Shown piece by piece: positions 44,708-51,893 of a DNA stretch of 64,000 bases (its first letter is position 1; each line of letters starts with the position of its first letter). The stretch covers positions 26,544 through 90,543 of the forward strand of contig CALLQB010000010.1 in the NCBI GenBank assembly GCA_938015295.1, written 5' to 3'. Under the pieces are notes generated by a model. The model made no database searches and had not been told where the DNA came from. It worked only from the letters and a program-made list of their open reading frames with translations. Origin of the DNA: an uncultured Acidimicrobiales bacterium. GTDB taxonomy: Bacteria; Actinomycetota; Acidimicrobiia; Acidimicrobiales; SHLQ01. The position numbers were made by a program, and so were the translations under genes.

Positions 44708-45141
44708 TTTTCTCGCTCCTCGGGCGGTTGTGTGTTCCAGGCGTTGGCGAGCAGCGCGGCCGTCTGTGCCGCGTGCTCATCTGAGTCGTAGGGGTTGCGC
44801 GGCCAAAAGAACCCGCGAAGCCCGTCCCTTTTCCGTCGCGGCACGATATGCACATGCAGATGCGGAACGCTCTGGCTCACCGTGTTGTTCATCGCAACAA
44901 ATGACCCCTCGGCACCAAGCACACCAACCATGAGAGCCGACAGCCTCTGCGCCCGCGCAAACATCGGACCGACTTCCGCATGCGGCAGATCGGCCAAGGT
45001 TTCGTGATGCGAACGTGGCACGAGGAGCACATGGCCAGGAAACAACGGCGTGCTATCGAGAAAGGCCACGGTCGACTCGTCGCTGAACACCACATGGGCC
45101 GGTGCCTCACCGGCGATGATCTGGCAGAAAATACAGGCCAC
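44704..45141 (-). CDS. HIT-family nucleotide hydrolase/transferase
   Basis: 145 aa. N-terminal CIFCQIIAGEAPAHVVFSDESTVAFLD and the histidine triad in SVPHLHVHIVPRRKRDG identify a HIT protein of the Hint/PKCI type, acting on nucleoside phosphoramidates or dinucleotides. First gene of a pair with the SDR; divergent from the exonuclease gene 39 bases away. Confidence 0.93.
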   Translation of the reverse strand: MACIFCQIIAGEAPAHVVFSDESTVAFLDSTPLFPGHVLLVPRSHHETLADLPHAEVGPMFARAQRLSALMVGVLGAEGSFVAMNNTVSQSVPHLHVHIVPRRKRDGLRGFFWPRNPYDSDEHAAQTAALLANAWNTQPPEEREK

Positions 45142-45180
45142 GAGGGCACGTTAGCCACCGCCAAGCACCCGCGTGTCCCA

Positions 45181-45834
45181 GTGGCCATCTATGGTTTGCA
45201 CATCGCTACACCCGACCCCTCCTCCACGCCGCTTTACGGCCTCGACATCGAGACCGACACCACCGTCGACGGTCTTGACCCAGCGGTGTCTCCTATCGTG
45301 TCGGTCGCGATCGTCAGCGCCGATCAAGAGTTTGTCATCGAGGGCGATGAATCAAGCTTGCTCACACAGCTCGATGCCACCATTCGAGCGCTACCAAATG
45401 GGGTGCTTGTTACCTGGAATGGCGCGGCCTTCGACCTGCCATTTCTTGCCCAAAGGGCCGAGACCTGCGGCATAGAAACCGGTCTGCGTCTCTGGCACGA
45501 TCAGTCGATTCTGAGTCGCAACGAGCCACTCCCGGGGCACCCCGGTTCGTACCTGGCTAGCTGGTACGACCATCAACATCTCGACGGCTACCGGGTTTTC
45601 CGGTCCGATGCTGGAGCGGTGCTTCATCTGTCGTGCGGGCTCAAACCAATGGCAAAGTTCGTCGGGCTCGACCCCATCGAGGTCAACCGCGAGCAGATTC
45701 ATTTACTTTCCGACGCTGAACGACAAGCCTACGTGGCCAGCGACGCCGAGGTCACCCGCGAACTCATCATCAGGCGGTGGGCTACAGCACGTCTTTCGAT
45801 CGATAAGATGCCGCAAACTCAAACGATCGGGTAA
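45181..45834 (+). CDS. Stand-alone DEDDy 3'-5' exonuclease
   Basis: 217 aa from GTG 45181 (MAIYGLHIATPDPSS); longer track starts run into the divergent HIT gene. Exonuclease motifs as in family B DNA polymerases: Exo I YGLDIETD, Exo II LVTWNGAAFDLPFLAQRA, and Exo III YVASDAEVTREL with the Tyr of DEDDy. No polymerase domain. Such free proofreading-type exonucleases act in repair or RNA/DNA end trimming; this one has no known partner. Its 3' end overlaps the last 16 bases of the convergent gene. Confidence 0.82.
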   Translation: MAIYGLHIATPDPSSTPLYGLDIETDTTVDGLDPAVSPIVSVAIVSADQEFVIEGDESSLLTQLDATIRALPNGVLVTWNGAAFDLPFLAQRAETCGIETGLRLWHDQSILSRNEPLPGHPGSYLASWYDHQHLDGYRVFRSDAGAVLHLSCGLKPMAKFVGLDPIEVNREQIHLLSDAERQAYVASDAEVTRELIIRRWATARLSIDKMPQTQTIG

Positions 45835-46829
45835 TACCCAGCGACCTGATGGTGCGGGGTATCGAGGTACACCTTTGCTTCGGGTGCGCCGCCAAAACGT
45901 CCGTGACTCCAGCGAACTTCAACGTGCCCTTCAACGTTCAGCGCATCGTCAGCGAGCGTGTCGACGACATCGGCTCGCCAGCGAACCAATGGCTGGCCGA
46001 CCGAGTCACCCCACACATCGAACTTTTTGATGTCGTATCGGTCGCGAAAGTCCCACGGCGTGCCGACCCGGTACCGGAGCGGATCGCCTTCCATCGATGC
46101 GCCAAGAACAAAGTACGGCGAGGCCTGCAACCGAAGCAGACGCCACAACATATCTTCGCGGGCGGCCTTGGTCGTCAGCTGAGATTTCCAGCGCTCGGCA
46201 GATTGCTGCGAAACCGTATTAACGAACCACCGGTAGGGCTCGATGAGTTCATCAGGCCACGAGCGCCCCTTCGGTAGCGCGTTCTTTAGTTGCGTCCGTT
46301 GATCGGGCTGAAGATCCTCGACCCGTTCAGGCAACAGCCACAGCCCGGTGAGTCGTCGGCTCTGGGCATAGAGGTCCTGAAACTCCGCGGCCGCGACCTC
46401 GCCGAACCAATCGGTTCGATCGACGCGCTTTTCGGCGAGTCGCCGATCGAAGAGATGGCTCGGCGACACGTTGTGCAGAATGTTCGAGCCGTACTTGCAG
46501 CTGATGAGATACACGTGGTCGATACGAAGATCTGCGGGAATCTGCTCGTAGCCGGGCGGTTTGTGTGGACCCTTCCACTCGACCAGCCACGGAACCCGGC
46601 CCCGAAGGCCGTCTTCTGCTCGTGCGAAGGCAAGACCATTCGCCCAGGCCGTCTCGAACTCGGCGTCATAGTCGCCGCCTTCCCTGGCCCGGTCGAGCCG
46701 ATCGAAGTGCTCCTCGGTGACGTGGCTGACAAGGCGCGGCCGCACACCGAGCGCATGATCGAGCTCGCGGTACCCAAGAAGGGCCAGGCCGGTAATGATC
46801 TCGGTGATCTCTGTGCGGAGCGATGACAC
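45819..46829 (-). CDS. Unrecognised protein of the DNA methyltransferase operon, possible nuclease
   Basis: 336 aa, third gene of the operon. No family recognised. Residues 80-115 (WLVEWKGPHKPP.., RIDHVYLISCKYGSNILHN) look like a beta hairpin followed by D104-x5-S110-C-K112, reminiscent of the D..(E/S)xK core of PD-(D/E)xK restriction enzymes, with upstream acidic residues (E57, E59, E84). The rest is mixed alpha/beta, rich in Trp and Arg (WDFRDRYDIKKFDVWGD, EVRWSHGRFGG). It starts 12 bases after the 106-aa gene. A restriction-endonuclease role is a hypothesis from context plus this motif; a regulatory or structural partner of the methyltransferase is equally possible. Confidence 0.6.
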   Translation of the reverse strand: MSSLRTEITEIITGLALLGYRELDHALGVRPRLVSHVTEEHFDRLDRAREGGDYDAEFETAWANGLAFARAEDGLRGRVPWLVEWKGPHKPPGYEQIPADLRIDHVYLISCKYGSNILHNVSPSHLFDRRLAEKRVDRTDWFGEVAAAEFQDLYAQSRRLTGLWLLPERVEDLQPDQRTQLKNALPKGRSWPDELIEPYRWFVNTVSQQSAERWKSQLTTKAAREDMLWRLLRLQASPYFVLGASMEGDPLRYRVGTPWDFRDRYDIKKFDVWGDSVGQPLVRWRADVVDTLADDALNVEGHVEVRWSHGRFGGAPEAKVYLDTPHHQVAGYYPIV

Positions 46830-46841
46830 GAAACGGCAGGA

Positions 46842-47162
46842 CTACTCGCGGAACAGGCGGCTGAACTGGAGTTGTGCGCCCAACAGGTCGGGAGGAAGAT
46901 GATGATCGGTATACACCGGCAGGTGCGTGTAGACGTCGACCGCAATATCGGTCAGCCGTATCCACCGCGACAGCGAGTCTGCCCACCGTTCTTCGAAGAG
47001 TGCTTCTCGAAGTTCGTCGCGTTCATCGGGCTTCAGCGCCATAGGGTCGGTGCGAGCCACAACTTCGAGGGCGAGCACGCGTTGCAAAACCGCAATGTCA
47101 TCAGCGACAAACACACGCGGCGGATCGTCGTGCACGACGGCGTACGCAACGCTGGCGCCCAC
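46842..47162 (-). CDS. Small unrecognised protein of the DNA methyltransferase operon
   Basis: 106 aa, between the methyltransferase (three bases upstream) and the 336-aa gene. Predicted mostly helical: AVLQRVLALEVVAR, PDERDELREALFEERWADSLSRWIRLTD, ending DVYTHLPVYTDHHLPPDLLGAQLQFSRLFRE. No DNA-binding helix-turn-helix of controller-protein type is evident. Spacing shows it is made together with both neighbours. Function unknown. Confidence 0.65.
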   Translation of the reverse strand: MGASVAYAVVHDDPPRVFVADDIAVLQRVLALEVVARTDPMALKPDERDELREALFEERWADSLSRWIRLTDIAVDVYTHLPVYTDHHLPPDLLGAQLQFSRLFRE

Positions 47163-47165
47163 GAA

Positions 47166-48659
47166 TCAGACCAGGTCCTTGTCTGACCAGAATCCTGGCA
47201 GGGCGATATCGGGACCGACCGAGGCGTAGTGGCGCAGCCGTTCGACGCCGGCGGGGTCGAACATTTCGACCGCGTCGAACACCGACTTTGGCCCCACTGC
47301 TCGAAGGGCTTTGAACCCTTCGCTGCCGGGGCGAGGAAGGTTCGACGTGAGGATCAGCACGCGCGCTTCGGGATCGAAGCTTTGTAATACATGTATGCGT
47401 CCCAACATCTTCCAGAGCGTGTCGGTGCGCATGAGACCTGGGCGGGCCGTCGTGAACGCCCCAGCGACATCGACGTAATATTCGCGGCCCTCAGCATCGT
47501 CGGTGACCAGGAAGTTGAACTGGATACCGAGCTTGGTGATCTTTGGTTTGTCGGTGACGACGGTGAAGCCAGCTTCGGTGAGCACCATCTCGGCCAGATC
47601 GTGCGCCTTCTTGCCTTCCTGGGTGGCACGAGCTTGGAAGTTATCGGCAGAGATCTCAGGTTCAGGTCGCTCAAAGAGACCATCGGCGCCCTCGACCTGC
47701 ACCGGGGCAAATCGCGGATGAGCACGCTCGGCTTCGAGTCGTCCACGGGCAATGTCGATGTACGCCGGGTCGAGGTCAAAACCGACGCCGCGTCGACCGG
47801 TTCGGGTGGCGGCCACCAACGTAGTGCCTGAGCCCAGAAACGGATCGAGGACAAGGTCGCCCTTGTAGGTGTAGAGGTCGATCAATTTGCGGGGAAGTTC
47901 GACCGGGAAGGGCGCCGGGTGGTTCACCCGTTTCGCGCTCTCTGGATCGATACGCCACACATCGAGCGTGGCTTCCATAAATTCGTCGGCACTAAGCGTG
48001 CTTTCGAACGGCAGGCCCTTTTCTTCGCGGATTTTTTTGCTCGGCGCTCGATCAAAACGGCCCTTGCTCGCGATAATGACCCGTTCGGTGAGGTCGCGCA
48101 GCACCGGATTGGATGCCGAACGGTACGAACCCCAGGCCAGCGAGCCTGTGGCGCCATCAGCTTTATGCCAAATGACTTCGCCGCGAAGTAGCAGACCAAG
48201 GTCGTCCTGCAAGATGCTGATGATGTCGGCCGATAGGCTTCGGTAGGGTTTGCGGCCCAAGTTCGCGACGTTGACCGCTATGCGACCGCCGGGCTCGAGC
48301 ACTCGAGAGCACTCGCTGAACACGTTGCGCAACATCTCGAGGTATTCGAGGTAAGACGTGGGCACACCGGCCCGAGGATCGCTCGGATCTTTGTCGTCAT
48401 TGAGCACTGCATGTTCGTACTCCTTACCGACGAAGTAGGGCGGTGAGGTGACCACGAGTGCTACACACTTGTCGGGCAGCATCGACATGTTCGTGGCGTC
48501 GCCCAAAATGCACGGATCGTCGAGTTCGGGGCGGGGTCCTAGCTCTTCGTCGTCGGACAACAACGGCGGCGTGAACCGCGCATAGAACGCAGAGGCATCG
48601 TGACTCTCGCGTTTCCCGACTCCAAACGCTTGAGTCTGTGTTGATTTTCGTTCAGCCAC
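47166..48659 (-). CDS. Beta-class DNA methyltransferase with extra C-terminal domain
   Basis: 497 aa. Catalytic motif IV VVTSPPYFVGKEYE (71-75, SPPY as in N4-cytosine enzymes) comes before the SAM-binding motif I DPFLGSGTTLVAATRTGRRGVGFDLDPAY (272-300), the beta-class order; PGGRIAVNVANL and HPAPFPVELPRKLI are further motifs. Residues ~340-497 form an added domain (AHDLAEMVLTEAGFTVVT, GIQFNFLVTDDAEGREYYVDVAGAF) that resembles a PD-(D/E)xK fold with lost catalytic residues, possibly used for DNA recognition. First of three tightly packed genes. Modified base (N4-methylcytosine versus N6-methyladenine) and target site cannot be read from sequence. Confidence 0.88.
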   Translation of the reverse strand: MAERKSTQTQAFGVGKRESHDASAFYARFTPPLLSDDEELGPRPELDDPCILGDATNMSMLPDKCVALVVTSPPYFVGKEYEHAVLNDDKDPSDPRAGVPTSYLEYLEMLRNVFSECSRVLEPGGRIAVNVANLGRKPYRSLSADIISILQDDLGLLLRGEVIWHKADGATGSLAWGSYRSASNPVLRDLTERVIIASKGRFDRAPSKKIREEKGLPFESTLSADEFMEATLDVWRIDPESAKRVNHPAPFPVELPRKLIDLYTYKGDLVLDPFLGSGTTLVAATRTGRRGVGFDLDPAYIDIARGRLEAERAHPRFAPVQVEGADGLFERPEPEISADNFQARATQEGKKAHDLAEMVLTEAGFTVVTDKPKITKLGIQFNFLVTDDAEGREYYVDVAGAFTTARPGLMRTDTLWKMLGRIHVLQSFDPEARVLILTSNLPRPGSEGFKALRAVGPKSVFDAVEMFDPAGVERLRHYASVGPDIALPGFWSDKDLV

Positions 48660-48711
48660 AGCGGCACAACCTTTCCTCGCCCTCTGAGTCTACGGAGCGA
48701 CAACCAAGACC

Positions 48712-49710
48712 CTATGGAAGGGGTGTGACAGTTTTGGGTTTCGTGGGGTGATCGGACACCGACGAGGTATCGCCCCTCGCAGGTCCGGTTGCACTTCCGC
48801 GTGCGATTACGGCGACGGCAAGAACAATCAAAAGGCCGCCAAAGGCGAGCGACGTTGTGAACAGATCACCAAAGAAGACTAACCCTCCGACGACGCCAAA
48901 TACCGGGATGCAATACCCGATGACCGACACCTGTCCGGTCGTGCCGATTTCGTTGGCCTTGAGCATCGAAAGGAACCCCAGGTAGGTCGTGAGACCAAAC
49001 AGCAACAACACGGCGAGATGCCAGGCGGCAAACCCCTGCGGCGGCGCGAACGGGCGGCGGAGCGCCACCGAAAGCGCCACAACGATCAGTCCCGACAGCA
49101 GCAGTTGTGGTCCGATGAGTGCGGGCGCCCCAAACCGCGTCGCGTAGAGCCGCGAAAGCAGCGCCGACCCGCCAGCGACGATCGAACCAACCAGCACCAT
49201 GGTCAAGGCGGCGCCCGAACCCTCGCCTTCAAGGGAACCACTGGCGAGGATCGATACTCCGGCCACCGCCATCGCCAAACCGAGGCTCTTGATGCGGTTG
49301 AAGGACTCATCGTCAAACATGAAATGTGCACCGACAGCTGTGAAAACCGGGCCCAACGAGATGAGCAGCGTGACGATGCCGGCGGGAAGTCGGTCGAACC
49401 CCATGTTGAACAGCAGCGGAGGGATTGTTGAGACGGTTACGGCGAGAATGACTGCCGGCACCAACGCATCGCGCCGCAGCGTTGAGCGCGACATACCGAT
49501 AGCGGTGGCGAGGATGCCTGCTGTGAGGAACGGAATCCACGTCACGGTGAACGGGTCTACACCGTCGTCGACCAGCGCTTTTGCCGGAAGACCGCCGCCA
49601 CCAAAGACCACGCCCGTAAAGGCGATAAAGGGCCACGGGGAGGGGTCTCGGCGGGGGTCTGAAGAGCGGCGTTGCACCCGCGAACTGTACAGACTGTCAC
49701 GAGGGGTCAC
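48712..49710 (-). CDS. EamA/DMT-superfamily transporter
   Basis: 332 aa. Ten hydrophobic segments in two EamA repeats (PFIAFTGVVFGGGGLPAKALV..., TMVLVGSIVAGGSALLSRLYATRFG...), with FNMGFDRLPAGIVTLLISLGPVFTAVGAHFMF and the second-repeat NEIGTTGQVSVIGYCIPVFGVVGGLVFFGD that typify drug/metabolite exporters. A polar tail of about 25 residues ends the protein. Substrate unknown. Confidence 0.88.
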   Translation of the reverse strand: MTPRDSLYSSRVQRRSSDPRRDPSPWPFIAFTGVVFGGGGLPAKALVDDGVDPFTVTWIPFLTAGILATAIGMSRSTLRRDALVPAVILAVTVSTIPPLLFNMGFDRLPAGIVTLLISLGPVFTAVGAHFMFDDESFNRIKSLGLAMAVAGVSILASGSLEGEGSGAALTMVLVGSIVAGGSALLSRLYATRFGAPALIGPQLLLSGLIVVALSVALRRPFAPPQGFAAWHLAVLLLFGLTTYLGFLSMLKANEIGTTGQVSVIGYCIPVFGVVGGLVFFGDLFTTSLAFGGLLIVLAVAVIARGSATGPARGDTSSVSDHPTKPKTVTPLP

Positions 49711-49779
49711 TACCTTGTAGGCGAAGCCTTGCTGCTGAGCTGATCGGCGGTCTCAACCTCACGTTTTTGGAGACCCAGC

Positions 49780-50613
49780 ATGGCCACACGCGACCCCGCG
49801 TCACCCGCCCTACCCGACCTCCTCGCCCTCCTTGTCGGCGATGGCCCCGATTCGACTTTTGCCTTTGGCGTTTCGCTTTGCGACGGCACCGAGACGGTCG
49901 AACTTTCGGTGTGCGACTTACCCGCGTCGATCGATCCGGTCTCGTCACTTGTCGGCATGGTTGCGCCGGCCTCGTGGGACGCGTTCGGCGTGGTGTCGGG
50001 AGCCATCGCACACGCATCTGGCAAACACGAACAGGTGTGGCTCGGCGCACTCGTCGATCGCAACGGCGAGGTCTTTGCCTCGATACGCAACCTCGACGGG
50101 AACGTCGACGCCGTGCCACAAGGCTGCGAGGGGCAACTCGTCGATCTGTGTCGGCGGGTGCTGAAGCTTCCCTGTGCGCCGCCTGACGAAACCGCTGTCC
50201 CCAGCGTGCTTGCGGCGCTCTGGTGCGCGGCCATCGATGACTTTCTCCAAACACACCCCGCCGGCGCAAGCGTGGGGTGGGATGACCTCGCGGTCATTCA
50301 CCCAGCCAACATTTTGCTACCCGACTCGTTGGCACCGCTGAGCGAACGAGCACGCCACGTCGCAAGCGAGGTGTGCTGGGCGGATCTTCGCCGGGCATGC
50401 GTCGACCGAAGGTTAACCATCGGCGACATTTTGCCCGAAGACGCCGCATGGTTCGACGACGGGTCGTTTAGCGGGTGGGTGCTTCGCCAACTTCCCCGTT
50501 GGCAAGAGCTGTATCCGTTCGTAATCGAAGGCGTCGATTACGAGGTGGGCAGCACCCTGCTCGACCACATCGTCGACATGCTGTCAGGGACCAGAAAGTC
50601 CCGGCAGAGCTGA
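49780..50613 (+). CDS. Hypothetical soluble protein
   Basis: 277 aa from ATG 49780, with SD-like GGAG 13 bases upstream. No signal peptide or membrane helix. Alternating beta segments in the first half (FAFGVSLCDGTETVELSVCDLP, QVWLGALVDRNGEVFASIRNLDG) and a helical second half with several Trp. Family not recognised. The 3' end overlaps the convergent glycosidase-like gene by 30 bases. Confidence 0.65.
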   Translation: MATRDPASPALPDLLALLVGDGPDSTFAFGVSLCDGTETVELSVCDLPASIDPVSSLVGMVAPASWDAFGVVSGAIAHASGKHEQVWLGALVDRNGEVFASIRNLDGNVDAVPQGCEGQLVDLCRRVLKLPCAPPDETAVPSVLAALWCAAIDDFLQTHPAGASVGWDDLAVIHPANILLPDSLAPLSERARHVASEVCWADLRRACVDRRLTIGDILPEDAAWFDDGSFSGWVLRQLPRWQELYPFVIEGVDYEVGSTLLDHIVDMLSGTRKSRQS

Positions 50614-51858
50614 TGCCGCACCAGAGGCAAAGAGTTCAGACAGCACCCGGCGCGCACCAGCGTCAAGAGTCACCCAGTCATACATCGAGCCTCCGATCGA
50701 CCCGGTATCACGGAGACTTTCTGCAAAGCCTTGCAAATCGCCCACGGTGGCGAGCGGTTCGCTGCCTGCCGCGCCACCTTCGCTCGCGTCAGCAGCGCCA
50801 ATACCTCCGATGCCGTGCACCAATGCGTCGTCGTCACCTATCAGCTCGCGTAGTAGACGGGTGCTCTCGGTGTTGTAGGTGTATCCGTCGTTGTATCCCG
50901 ACGACTCCGACCGAAACGACCAATAACTCATCGGCATCCAGACGTCATAGAGCGGCGCAAGCTGTCGCCACGGGAACTGCGGCCAGAAATCGGGGTTCAC
51001 CTCTTCGGTAAGCACGGGGGGAAGCACGATCGCTGCAAGTGGGTCATCGCCAACATGGCGGTGCACCCGTCGACTCAGTTGCACCAACCGCTGGCTACGT
51101 TCGAGTGGTTCGAGCCCGTCTTGGTTGTACTCGATGTCGATGCCAATGCCGTCGAAGCGGTGCCCGAGGAACGAGAAGTCGGCCATGGCTTTGATCTTGC
51201 CAAGATCCTCAGATTCCCACTTCGGCAGGTACCAAGCGACCACCGCCATGTCGTGCTGATGGGCCGCAAGGAGAAATTCCGCGAGCACCCAAGGGTCCTC
51301 GGTAAGCCCCGGCGAACGGTCGGCCCGGTGCGAAGCCTGGAGGTAGAGCGTTCGCACTCCCTGGCTGTTCATCTCTGCAACATCGGCGGGTTGCACCGGA
51401 GGGTTATCGCCGGTGTACGGAGGCGAGAAGTCGAATCGGTCGATCCAGGTGCCCAGTCCAACATAGGGCTCAAGCGTGCGGGGTGTGGGCGCGACGGGTA
51501 CCACCTCGCCCACCACCATCGACGGAGCACCGGCAACGACGACCGGGTCGACGGTGCGATCGCGCTTGATAGCGACAACGAGCAATGCGAGTGCGACCAC
51601 ACCGACCAGTAGGGCTGCGGTGGTAGCGAGCAACCATTTCGATTGCCACGCGCCAACTGCGAAGCGGCCGGCAGCTTGATCGGCGCTCGTTTCGCCAGCG
51701 GTTGCTTCGCCAGCTGGGGGATCGGAACTTGGCGACACGAGTTCTGACGGTAGGCCACCGCCGCTCGCTACCGGTGGAGCGCTGGCAACAATCAAAAGTG
51801 CCCTGCGCGAGACGTCGTGTGCCAACGAGCCCGAAAGAGGTATTCGCGGCGGATGCAT
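50584..51858 (-). CDS. Membrane-anchored glycoside-hydrolase-like TIM-barrel protein
   Basis: 424 aa from ATG 51858, an uncertain start without SD. A polar N-terminus, one membrane helix (WLLATTAALLVGVVALALLVVAI, about 75-97) and an extracytoplasmic barrel: GLGTWIDRFDFSPPYTGD, RTLYLQASHRADRS, MAVVAWYLPKWES, then FDGIGIDIEYNQDGLEP, where the DxxDIE pattern recalls the GH18-type catalytic strand, and YDVWMPMSYWSFRSESSG. Probable polysaccharide- or wall-active enzyme; substrate unknown. Divergent from the amidohydrolase gene with about 35 bases between. Confidence 0.75.
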   Translation of the reverse strand: MHPPRIPLSGSLAHDVSRRALLIVASAPPVASGGGLPSELVSPSSDPPAGEATAGETSADQAAGRFAVGAWQSKWLLATTAALLVGVVALALLVVAIKRDRTVDPVVVAGAPSMVVGEVVPVAPTPRTLEPYVGLGTWIDRFDFSPPYTGDNPPVQPADVAEMNSQGVRTLYLQASHRADRSPGLTEDPWVLAEFLLAAHQHDMAVVAWYLPKWESEDLGKIKAMADFSFLGHRFDGIGIDIEYNQDGLEPLERSQRLVQLSRRVHRHVGDDPLAAIVLPPVLTEEVNPDFWPQFPWRQLAPLYDVWMPMSYWSFRSESSGYNDGYTYNTESTRLLRELIGDDDALVHGIGGIGAADASEGGAAGSEPLATVGDLQGFAESLRDTGSIGGSMYDWVTLDAGARRVLSELFASGAASALPGLSGP

Positions 51859-51893
51859 CAAGTAGTAGGTGTACGAGCGGTAACTTGAAACCA

